In this document: piece after piece, positions 1 through 7,240 of the stretch
Layout of the letters: each line of letters opens with the position of its first letter
How positions within the stretch are numbered: position 1 is the stretch's first letter
Assembly (NCBI GenBank): GCA_026786065.1
Contig: JAJAYS010000206.1
Location: forward strand, 1-8,111
Length of the DNA stretch: 8,111 nucleotides
Origin: Polaromonas sp.
GTDB lineage: Bacteria; Pseudomonadota; Gammaproteobacteria; Burkholderiales; Burkholderiaceae_C
Reading direction: 5' to 3'
Translations under genes and position numbers: made by a program
Notes under the pieces: generated by a model
Databases searched by the model: none
Seen by the model: only the letters and a program-made list of their open reading frames with translations
What the model was told of the DNA's origin: nothing

Positions 1-23
1 GCCAGGTGCTGCCTCACTTCGCT

Positions 24-317
24 TTAAAAACCCTGGGCGAGCTGGCCGACGCGCCGGCCGGCGGCCAGCTCGATCGCTATTTCGGCAAAACCAGCGGCCG
101 CAGCGACCACGATGGCGAAACCGGCCGCCAGCCGAATCAGCAAAAAGCCGGCCGGTGACAAGCGGCTGGTTTTTTGCGGCACGGTGTAGCGCTGCGCCGC
201 CCACCAGCCGGCAGTGGCCAGCACCAGCAGCGCCAGCAGCAGCGAAAAGAACAGGCTGAGCGGTCGCGCGCCGAGTGCGGCTACCAGCGCGGTTTCAAAG
301 GCGTCGTCGTTGGACAT
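24..317 (-). pseudogene. PAP2-like membrane phosphatase, N-terminal part, interrupted by an in-frame stop (probable pseudogene)
   Basis: The 97-residue product starts at the ATG at 315-317 and has two hydrophobic segments, about residues 20-41 and 57-80, joined by a short basic loop. The arrangement and sequence (a QRYTVP-type loop, then RLSPAGFLLIRLAAGFA and FAEIA) resemble, from memory, the N-terminus of a group of betaproteobacterial phosphatidic-acid-phosphatase-type (PAP2) membrane proteins. Those proteins continue for more than 100 further residues and carry their catalytic KxxxxxxRP, PSGH and SRxxxxxHxxxD motifs downstream. Here the frame ends at TAA (24-26), before any catalytic motif. 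Past the stop the same frame reads SEVRQHLA to the window edge, which looks like the expected continuation. I therefore infer a nonsense mutation, or an error beside the T5A3 run at 24-31. No strong Shine-Dalgarno precedes the start. The alternative is a genuine small two-helix membrane protein. Confidence 0.45.
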
Positions 318-453
318 GGTGTGATGGGCGAAGGGCTGAAGTGGTGCAGGCGGGATCGGCGTCGAGCGGGGAGGGGGCTTGCATCAGGCCCAACCAACAC
401 CAACGCGACCATGGACGGGGACCCAGAGCTTAGCCCCACCAAACCCGGGTCAC

Positions 454-459
454 GATAAT
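454..459 (+). promoter_or_regulatory. Possible -10 box of dbpA (leaderless arrangement)
   Basis: GATAAT matches the sigma-70 -10 consensus at five of six positions. A weak -35 candidate, TTAGCC at 430-435, lies 18 bp upstream. Transcription started about 7 nt after the -10 box would begin at or next to the A of the dbpA ATG (467), giving a leaderless mRNA. This would fit the absence of a proper Shine-Dalgarno sequence; only CGGGG lies in front of the ATG. The promoter could equally lie further upstream in 318-450, so this is a weak call. Confidence 0.3.
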
Positions 460-466
460 CGGGGCC

Positions 467-1939
<1,473 letters not shown>

Positions 1940-1950
1940 AACAGCTTTCA

Positions 1951-2014
1951 CCATCAAATAAAAATGCGCTTTAAACCAGCAAATGCGGGCGTAAGCAGCT
2001 CCTGAAATCATAGC
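1951..2014. repeat. Degenerate dispersed intergenic repeat of Comamonadaceae type
   Basis: Between dbpA and the SDR gene lies an AT-richer block beginning CCATCAAATAAAAATGCGC, running through a GCGTAAGCAGCTCCTG core and ending GAAATCATAGCG. The pattern of a TCAAAT-like end, a GCTTTA...TAAGCAGCT core with short inverted arms (GCTT at 1968-1971 against AAGC at 1993-1996) and an ATAGC end resembles short intergenic elements I recall as abundant in Polaromonas, Rhodoferax, Variovorax and Acidovorax genomes. Only one copy is in the window, so repetition itself cannot be shown here. Its role is unknown; it separates two codirectional genes and could affect the processing or termination of dbpA mRNA. 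Confidence 0.5.
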
Positions 2015-2029
2015 GACTGGCAACTGCCG

Positions 2030-2752
2030 ATGACCCAAATATCCACTCCTCCCGCCAGTCTGGCCGTCGTCGTCGGTGCCGGAGGCGGGCTTGGTTCGGC
2101 CCTGCTGGCGCAACTGCGCAGCCAGGGCGAATACGCGCGCGTGCTGGCCCTTGGCCGGCGCGCTGCGCTGCCGCTGGACTACTTTGACGAGGCCAGCATT
2201 GCCGCCGCCGCGCAATCGGTTGCTGCAAGCTGCGCCGAATCGGCCTCTGAGCTGCGGCTGCTGCTGGTAGCCACTGGATTTCTGCATGGCGAGCCCGGCC
2301 AGCCCGAGCGCAGTTTTTCGCAGCTCGATTCGGCCTATCTGCAGCACGCGTTCGTCATCAACACCATCGGACCGGCCCTGGTCATGAAGCATTTTTTGCC
2401 GCTGCTGCCCAAAAGCGGGCGCTGCGTGGCGGCCTTCGTTTCGGCCAAAGTCGGCAGCATCGGCGACAACGCGCTCGGCGGCTGGTACGGCTACCGGGCT
2501 TCGAAGGCGGCGCTGAACCAGCTGGTCAAAACGGCGGCGATCGAGCTGACCCGGCGCAACCCGGGCAGCGTCTGTGTCGCGCTGCATCCCGGCACGGTCG
2601 ATACGCCGCTGAGCCAGCCCTTCGCCAAGAAAGGCTTGCAGGTGCGCCCGGCAGCCGAAGCGGCGGCAGACCTGCTCGAGGTGCTGAATCGCCTGGCGCC
2701 GTCCGCTACCGGCTGTCTGGTCGATTACCGGGGCGAAATTTTGCCGTTTTAA
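2030..2752 (+). CDS. SDR-family NAD(P)-dependent oxidoreductase (C-factor-like)
   Basis: This 240-residue classical short-chain dehydrogenase/reductase has a Rossmann fold. The nucleotide-binding glycine motif is GAGGGLG (16-22) after the first strand LAVVV; the usual leading Thr of TGxxxGxG is replaced by Val15. Catalytic-tetrad candidates are N111 (INTIGP), S138 (FVSAKVGSI), Y155 and K159 (GYRASK). HPGTVDTPLSQPF (186-198) follows the active site as in the C-factor/CsgA-like subgroup. The substrate cannot be read from the sequence. Subgroup members include the Myxococcus C-factor, but a signalling role should not be transferred. The protein is cytoplasmic and its length is typical. The start at 2030 puts the first strand near residue 11 as usual, though no clear Shine-Dalgarno precedes it. 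It follows dbpA by 90 bp containing a repeat-like element, so cotranscription is possible but unsupported. Confidence 0.85.
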   Translation: MTQISTPPASLAVVVGAGGGLGSALLAQLRSQGEYARVLALGRRAALPLDYFDEASIAAAAQSVAASCAESASELRLLLVATGFLHGEPGQPERSFSQLDSAYLQHAFVINTIGPALVMKHFLPLLPKSGRCVAAFVSAKVGSIGDNALGGWYGYRASKAALNQLVKTAAIELTRRNPGSVCVALHPGTVDTPLSQPFAKKGLQVRPAAEAAADLLEVLNRLAPSATGCLVDYRGEILPF

Positions 2753-2851
2753 AGGCGCTCAGGCTGATCGACCGGGAACGCGGCGTAATCCGCCCTGCAA
2801 GCGGCGCCGACCCGGGTCCCGCGAATGGATGGTGGCCGATGCAGCGCTTTC

Positions 2852-3952
2852 TCAGTTCACCGCGAATGTCAGGGTGGTTTGGGCACCCGACTCGTCAGCG
2901 CCGAACAGGCGGTATCCGCAGCGGCGCGCAGCGAGGCCGCCGAGGCAGTAATCGACAGCGGCAACTGCACCTTGGTCTTGAAATTCCACGACAGGTTGAA
3001 GGGCACGCCGTCGAGCGAGCCGGTTGCGGTCGCGGTGTAGTTTGAGTCTGCCGTCAGTAGCGCCAGAGGAATCCAGAAGGCGTGGTAACCCAGCGCGATG
3101 CCGTTGTCGCTGCGCTTGGTAACCAGTCTGCCCGAAACGGCAATGCTTCGGCTGTTGCTCAGCGCGAAGGTTGAAACCACCAGCGCGCTGCCAGAGGCCG
3201 ATTGCAGGCTGATCGGATAACCGACGAACTGCCCGGCCAGGTCCGGAACCGGGTTGGGAAATTCAAGTGCCAGCCAGCCGGTCGGCACATCTTGCTGGCC
3301 GGGGGAGGGCAGCACCGTAGCTGATTGATGGTTGGCACCCAGCTGGGGGACTTGCCGCCAAAATCGGCGACGTAATGGTAGGCATCCTGGGCCCGCGCAG
3401 CGGAGCGGGCCAGAAACGACCCGCCACCGCCGACCTCCAGAAAATCGCCCAGCTGTGTGCTGCGGTGATAATGCGCATCGATCAGTCCGTCGGTTTTTTC
3501 GGCACCGTAGTTAAACATCAAATACGTCATGTTTTCGCTTGTCGGCCTTGCGAGATAGCCGACGCTGGCTAAGCGCGCGCTCACGTCGCTTCCGGTAAAC
3601 CCGGGCTTGCCTGCCGTTTCGCCGTGACCTTCGAGGTACGAGTCGTTCAGCGCCACATAGTTGGCATGCGCCACGGCGGCGCGGGCGAGTGCCGCGTTGC
3701 TTGCCAGCGCAGAAAGACCGAGCTGCGCCCGCCGGAAATTCATCCAGTTGACCGCGTCGGTGGCGAGATCGCCGGCAGCACCAGGTTGGGCGATGGCCGC
3801 TTGCGGTGGCTGGCAGATGGAAACCGCCTTCGACGTGTCAGTTGGGGCGGCCGGCGCGGTGTTGTCGCCCCCGCCCCGCCAGCTCCTCCGCAGGCGACCA
3901 GCCAGGCCGCGGCGGCTGTCGAGAGGGTCAGCTTCAGGTGGATTGAGTGCAT
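2852..3952 (-). pseudogene. CAP/SCP-domain lipoprotein, broken by three apparent single-base deletions
   Basis: Reading minus from the ATG at 3950-3952 (GGGGA 6 nt upstream), the gene encodes a lipoprotein signal with lipobox LVAC (18-21, acylated Cys21, then a Gly-rich linker). The reading frame then changes near 3868-3872. The next frame carries the CAP (cysteine-rich secretory/antigen 5/PR-1) domain: VNWMNFRRAQLGL, H96, EGHGE, PGFTG, SEN with E140, and HYHR with H163 (numbering of the repaired protein). A second change near 3345-3349 leads into a beta-rich, Ig-like C-terminal region ending FNLSWNFKTK. A third near 2908 leads to GADESGAQTTLTFAVN and a TGA at 2852-2854. Without the third repair the frame ends at 2869. 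Each break is closed by adding one base, giving about 367 residues. The intact protein would be an outer-membrane or surface lipoprotein of unknown substrate. Either it is a pseudogene or the assembly has errors here. The third shift is the least certain. Confidence 0.75.
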
Positions 3953-4306
3953 TGCGTTCCCCGTGATTCGTGGTGTCGCGCCATTGTGGTTCGAGCGAAT
4001 CCGGTACGCATTGCCCAAATGGGTGAGGACGCTTTGCTGGAAGACGGCACCCGTCAGTTGGCCGGTTGCCGTTCGCAACGTCGGCGTGCAGCTGGCCCGC
4101 GCATCCCAATATTGCGCGGTGTAGGAAGGTGCTGCGCGCGGGCGTCGGCGCGTCTGGCATCAACTCGTCGGTGGCGCGCGCAACTTGCATGCGTCTGGCG
4201 CGCGATTGAAGGCCGACCGCGACAATTGCGTTTTGTAACCCGTGCAATGCCTGCGGCGCAGGCAATCGTTTTCAGATCCACATTCCCGCACACCAGGAAT
4301 CCGGCC
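3953..4306. other. Divergent intergenic region between the CAP lipoprotein gene and the transglutaminase gene
   Basis: No gene is supported in these 354 bp. Open frames cross it on both strands but start far from any ribosome binding site and have arginine-rich, non-protein-like composition. The region must hold the promoters of both divergent genes, but I find no convincing -35/-10 pair on either strand. It contains a short palindrome CCCAAATGGG at 4014-4023 and a hairpin at 4249-4263 listed separately. One minus-strand frame upstream of the CAP start, about 3953-4125, reads less like noise (for example LTHLGNAYRIRSNHNG) but lacks strong third-position GC bias and I do not call it. Confidence 0.6.
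4249..4263 (+). promoter_or_regulatory. Perfect short hairpin upstream of the transglutaminase gene
   Basis: GCCTGC-GGC-GCAGGC is a perfect 6-bp inverted repeat with a 3-nt centre, ending 43 nt before the ATG of the transglutaminase gene. It is followed by AATCGTTTTC, a weak T-run, so it could be a leader hairpin, a weak attenuator or a dyad operator. Short perfect palindromes are also expected by chance in DNA this GC-rich. Confidence 0.25.
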
Positions 4307-5179
4307 ATGGTCAGACTTGAATACTCAATTGAACTGGCCTACCAGATCGCCGACAGCCGCTGCGACTTCATCTTCATGATTCACGCGGCGCAGACGGCGC
4401 AGCAGCGCATCGTTTCGGAATCGCTGGAAATTTTGCCGGCGCTTGAGTCGGATTTGCACACTGACCCTGCGAGCCGCAGCCGCATCCTGCGCCTGACGGC
4501 CAACGCGGGCCCCTTGACGCTGCGCTACCGTGCGACGGTCGATGTGCAGCACCATGTCGATCCGCCGGAGCAGGTGCCGGAGATTGCGGTGCGGGCCTTG
4601 CCAGCGGCGGTGCTGCCTTTTTTGGTGCCCAGCCGCTACTGTCAGTCCGACCGGCTGCAGCGGTTGGCGCTGAAGGAATTCGGTGCGCTCAGGCAGGGCT
4701 ATGGCCGGGCCCAGACGATCTGCGAATGGGTCAATCAGCGCGTGACCTTTCAGTCAAACAGCTCGACCGCCGAGACTTCGGCACTCGACACGCTGATCGA
4801 CGAAGCCGGCGTCTGCCGTGATTTTGCGCACCTGATGATCGCGCTGTGCCGGGCGGTCAACCTGCCTGCTCGGTTTGTCACCGGCATCGACTACGGCGCC
4901 GACCCGGCGCTCGGCCCGCTCGACTTTCATGCCTACGTGGAGGTATTTTTGGGGCGGCGCTGGTATCTGTTCGACCCGTCGGGCAACGCGATTCCGATGG
5001 GTTTTGTGCGCATGGCCACCGGCCGCGACGCCGCCGACTGCGCTTTCGCGACGATGTTCGGCAGCATCGATTCGTGGCAGCCGGTGATTCACATCGAAGC
5101 ACTGCCGGACGACAGCGGGCGCTTGACCCTGCCAAGCCATGTCGCCGGGGCGCTTTCGACGGATGCCGAGGCTGGTTGA
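4307..5179 (+). CDS. Transglutaminase-like (papain-fold) family protein
   Basis: This 290-residue protein has the bacterial transglutaminase-like architecture. A beta-rich N-terminal region (about 1-110: MVRLEYSIELAYQI, TLRYRATVDV) precedes the papain-fold core. The catalytic triad is readable: C170 in EAGVCRDFAHLMIALCRA, H208 in DFHAYVEVFL and D223 in WYLFDPSGN. Family members act as cysteine proteases, amidases or transglutaminases on peptides; the substrate here is unknown. There is no signal peptide, so it is predicted cytoplasmic. The frame is open upstream to 3947, but the ATG at 4307 has a good Shine-Dalgarno (AGGAA at 4295-4299, 7-nt spacing) and starts exactly at the conserved beta-strand, so I choose it. 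The gene is divergent from the broken CAP gene and converges on livM 54 bp downstream. It is not accompanied by the alpha-E, circularly permuted ATP-grasp or large transglutaminase genes that often cluster with such proteins. Confidence 0.88.
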   Translation: MVRLEYSIELAYQIADSRCDFIFMIHAAQTAQQRIVSESLEILPALESDLHTDPASRSRILRLTANAGPLTLRYRATVDVQHHVDPPEQVPEIAVRALPAAVLPFLVPSRYCQSDRLQRLALKEFGALRQGYGRAQTICEWVNQRVTFQSNSSTAETSALDTLIDEAGVCRDFAHLMIALCRAVNLPARFVTGIDYGADPALGPLDFHAYVEVFLGRRWYLFDPSGNAIPMGFVRMATGRDAADCAFATMFGSIDSWQPVIHIEALPDDSGRLTLPSHVAGALSTDAEAG

Positions 5180-5182
5180 CGA

Positions 5183-5199
5183 AGCCGCTTGAAGAGGCT
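5183..5199. terminator. Weak hairpin between convergent transglutaminase and livM genes
   Basis: The 54-bp gap between the two convergent stop codons holds AGCC (5183-5186) and GGCT (5196-5199) as outer arms, with a further CT/AG pair inside a G-A mismatch. Its position suits a bidirectional terminator, but the stem is short and no T-run follows on either strand, so the call is tentative. Confidence 0.22.
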
Positions 5200-5233
5200 G
5201 CATCATCCCGGTGCTTCGCGCGGAACGCCCTGC

Positions 5234-6256
5234 TCAGGTCCCCGAGGTGTCCGCGGCCCGTTTGCGGCGTTCGCGCCAGGCCTGCAGTTCGCCCACCACG
5301 CCTTTGCGAAAGGCCAGCACGCAGAGGACGAAGATCACGCCGATGATCACCGTGACCCAGGAGCCGACCTTGTCGGCCAGCAGGTTTTGCAGCGAGATCA
5401 CGATGCCGGCGCCGAACACCGGGCCGAAAAAGGTGCCGACGCCGCCGAGCAGCGTCATCAAAATCACTTCGCCAGACATCGACCAGTGAACGTCGGTCAG
5501 CGTCGCAAAGCCCATCACCAGGGTTTTCAGCGAACCGGCGAGGCCAGCCAAACCGGCCGAAAGCACGAAGGCCAGCAGCTTGTAGCGGTCCACGTGGTAG
5601 CCCAGCGATATGGCGCGCGGTTCGTTCTCGCGGATCATCTTCAGCACCTGGCCGAATGGCGAGCCGACGATGCGGGCGATAAACAAAAAGCAAAGCACGA
5701 ACAGCGCCACCACGAAGTAGTACATGCTGATGTCCGGCACCAGCGACACGATGCCGAACAGGCTGCCACGCGGCACGCCCTGCAGGCCGTCCTCGCCGCC
5801 AGTAAAGGGCACTTGCAGGCAAACGAAATACACCATTTGCGCAATCGCCAGCGTGATCATTGCGAAGTAAATGCCCTGCCGGCGAATCGCCACCGTGCCG
5901 ACGACCAGCCCGATCAGCGCCGCGCCCAGAGTGCCGGCGGCAATTGCCAGCTCCGGCGTCCAGCCCTGCGATTTGACGAGCCAGCCGGTGATGTAGGCGG
6001 CCGAGCCGAAAAACGCCGCGTGGCCGAAGGACAGCAGCCCGGTAAAGCCGAGCAGCAGGTTGAAGGCGCAGGCAAACAGCGCGAAGCACAGCAGCTTCAT
6101 CACGAACACCGGGTACAGACCCAGCAGCGGCGCGGCAAGCAGCAACACCAGGATGGCAGCGTAAGTGACGCGGGTGACGGTTTTGGCTGCACCGCCGGTC
6201 GATGGCCGGGCCGGGCTGACCGGCAACGTATCGGGAGGGGACGCGACTTGACTCAT
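5234..6256 (-). CDS. livM: Branched-chain amino-acid-type ABC transporter permease LivM
   Basis: This 340-residue inner-membrane permease belongs to the LivM half of the HAAT (hydrophobic amino acid/amide) importers. After a Pro/Ser-rich cytoplasmic N-terminus (about 1-28) come roughly eight to ten hydrophobic helices. Family marks are GFTGLLSFGHAAFFGSAAY (70-88), QGIYFAMITLAIAQ (127-140), the cytoplasmic coupling stretch with MIRENEPRAISLGY (207-220) that should contact the ATPase, and GGVGTFFGPVFGA (271-283). The tail is basic (AWRERRKR). It begins 2 nt after the livH stop, and its Shine-Dalgarno AAGGAAG lies in the last livH codons, so the two are translationally linked. With LivH it forms the heterodimeric channel. 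The ligand is not deducible: this family also moves amides, urea and aromatic or dicarboxylic compounds. Confidence 0.93.
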   Translation of the reverse strand: MSQVASPPDTLPVSPARPSTGGAAKTVTRVTYAAILVLLLAAPLLGLYPVFVMKLLCFALFACAFNLLLGFTGLLSFGHAAFFGSAAYITGWLVKSQGWTPELAIAAGTLGAALIGLVVGTVAIRRQGIYFAMITLAIAQMVYFVCLQVPFTGGEDGLQGVPRGSLFGIVSLVPDISMYYFVVALFVLCFLFIARIVGSPFGQVLKMIRENEPRAISLGYHVDRYKLLAFVLSAGLAGLAGSLKTLVMGFATLTDVHWSMSGEVILMTLLGGVGTFFGPVFGAGIVISLQNLLADKVGSWVTVIIGVIFVLCVLAFRKGVVGELQAWRERRKRAADTSGT

Positions 6257-6258
6257 GG

Positions 6259-7143
6259 CTAAGCTTCCTTGCCGAACAGCCCGGCGGGGCGGACCATCAG
6301 CACAATCACCATCACGACAAAGACCACGATGTTCGACGCCTCGGGGTAGAACACCCGCGTCATGCCTTCGATCAGGCCGAGGCCGAGGCCGGTGACGACC
6401 GACCCGAGAATTGAGCCCATGCCGCCGATCACCACCACCGCGAACACCACAATGATCAGGTTCGAGCCCATCAGCGGCGTGACCTGGATGATGGGCGCAG
6501 CCAGCACGCCGGCCAGGGCGGCCAGCGCGGCCCCGGCGCCGTAGGTCAGCATCACCATCAGCGGCACGTTGATGCCAAAGGCCTGCACCAGCGGGGCGTT
6601 TTCGGTGCCGGCGCGCAGGTAGGCCCCCAGCCGCGTACGCTCGATCAAGTACCAGGTGCCCAGGCACACGACCAGCGACACCGCCACCACCCAGGCGCGG
6701 TAATTCGGCAGCACCATGAAGCCGAGGTTGGTAGCGCCCGACAGCAACTCGGGCACCGGGTAGTTCTGGCCCGACACGCCGTACAGCTCGCGGAAAATTC
6801 CCTCGGCGATCAGCGTCAGGCCGAAGGTCAGAAGCAGGCCGTAAATTTCATCGAGTTTGTACAGGTGCCTGAGGAACAGCCGCTCGATGACGATGCCCAC
6901 CCCGCCGACCACCAGCGGCGAAAGCACCAGCGCGAACCAGTAGTTGACGCCGAGCTTGTCGAGCATGATCCAGGCCGCGAAAGCACCCAGCATGTAGAGC
7001 GCGCCGTGGGCGAAGTTGACGATGCCGAGCAGGCCGAAGATGACCGCCAGGCCCAGCGACAGCAGCGCGTAGAACGCGCCATTGACCAGGCCGAGCAGCA
7101 ACTGCCCCAAAAACGCCTGCAGCGGAATCCCGAAAATTTCCAT
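6259..7143 (-). CDS. livH: Branched-chain amino-acid-type ABC transporter permease LivH
   Basis: This 294-residue inner-membrane permease is the LivH partner of LivM, of typical length. It has about eight hydrophobic helices. Signature stretches are LVNGAFYALLSLGLAVIFGL (19-38), GIVNFAHGALYMLGAF (40-55), the RTRLGAYLRAGTENAPLVQAFG coupling region (169-190), IGGMGSILGSVVTGLGLG (239-256) and the C-terminal VRPAGLFGKEA (284-294). The start at 7141-7143 fits the family N-terminus (MEIFGIPLQAFL...), although only a weak Shine-Dalgarno precedes it. The gene lies 97 bp downstream of the binding-protein gene, with two hairpins between them, and is followed after 2 nt by livM. Nothing in it is truncated or unusual. 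Confidence 0.94.
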   Translation of the reverse strand: MEIFGIPLQAFLGQLLLGLVNGAFYALLSLGLAVIFGLLGIVNFAHGALYMLGAFAAWIMLDKLGVNYWFALVLSPLVVGGVGIVIERLFLRHLYKLDEIYGLLLTFGLTLIAEGIFRELYGVSGQNYPVPELLSGATNLGFMVLPNYRAWVVAVSLVVCLGTWYLIERTRLGAYLRAGTENAPLVQAFGINVPLMVMLTYGAGAALAALAGVLAAPIIQVTPLMGSNLIIVVFAVVVIGGMGSILGSVVTGLGLGLIEGMTRVFYPEASNIVVFVVMVIVLMVRPAGLFGKEA

Positions 7144-7166
7144 GAGTCGCTATGTTTTGTTCTGCG

Positions 7167-7190
7167 ACCCGCTGCGCCTGCGCTGCGGGT
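7167..7190 (-). promoter_or_regulatory. Intercistronic hairpin 2, just upstream of livH
   Basis: Arms ACCCGC (7167-7172) and GCGGGT (7185-7190) form a perfect 6-bp stem. Beyond a T-T mismatch, the inner GCGC (7174-7177 and 7180-7183) can extend it partly. It is 23 bp from the livH start. Such stems between a binding-protein gene and its permease genes commonly protect the upstream mRNA from 3' decay and lower permease output. No T-run follows in the transcription direction (CGCAGAACAAAAC), so a classical terminator is unlikely. Confidence 0.5.
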
Positions 7191-7206
7191 TGAATGGGAG
7201 GTGGTC

Positions 7207-7232
7207 GGCCCTGGCAGCGGTCAGCCTGGGCC
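7207..7232 (-). promoter_or_regulatory. Intercistronic hairpin 1, directly after the binding-protein gene
   Basis: Arms GGCCC (7207-7211) and GGGCC (7228-7232) pair over 5 bp. After one T-T mismatch, GGC (7213-7215) pairs with GCC (7224-7226), leaving an 8-nt loop. It lies 8 nt beyond the stop codon of the substrate-binding protein. With the hairpin at 7167-7190 it makes a tandem structure suited to stabilising the binding-protein message or partly terminating it. There is no poly-U tail. Confidence 0.45.
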
Positions 7233-7240
7233 GCCCGCGC

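Noticed and set aside
2732..2750. A small GGCGA...TTGCC stem followed by GTTTT at the end of the SDR gene, resembling an intrinsic terminator.
   Set aside because: The stem is only about 5 bp with a G-T pair and overlaps the last codons. It is too weak to call.
2782..2794. A GGCG-TAATC-CGCC hairpin between the convergent SDR and CAP genes.
   Set aside because: It has a four-base-pair stem with no T-run on either strand. It is expected by chance at this GC content.
3953..4125. A minus-strand frame upstream of the CAP start with protein-like stretches such as FQQSVLTHLGNAYRIRSNHN.
   Set aside because: It has no ribosome binding site, only moderate GC at third positions, and upstream of it the frame turns into an Arg/Pro-rich run. 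The lipoprotein signal peptide clearly begins at 3952.
3159..4265. Reading the CAP-containing frame as a complete 368-residue protein from a start at 4265.
   Set aside because: Its first 120 residues come from the intergenic region and the antisense of another frame. The signal peptide with lipobox lies in a different frame, and the C-terminal 50 residues lose the conserved continuation.
3947..4306. A longer, 410-residue version of the transglutaminase-like protein using upstream starts.
   Set aside because: The upstream 120 residues are Arg/Cys-rich and unlike the family. The ATG at 4307 has a good Shine-Dalgarno and matches the conserved N-terminus.
5189..6262. A 357-codon plus-strand open frame antisense to livM.
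   Set aside because: Its composition (His, Gln, Arg, Asp) is the mirror of hydrophobic transmembrane codons. LivM is unmistakable on the other strand.
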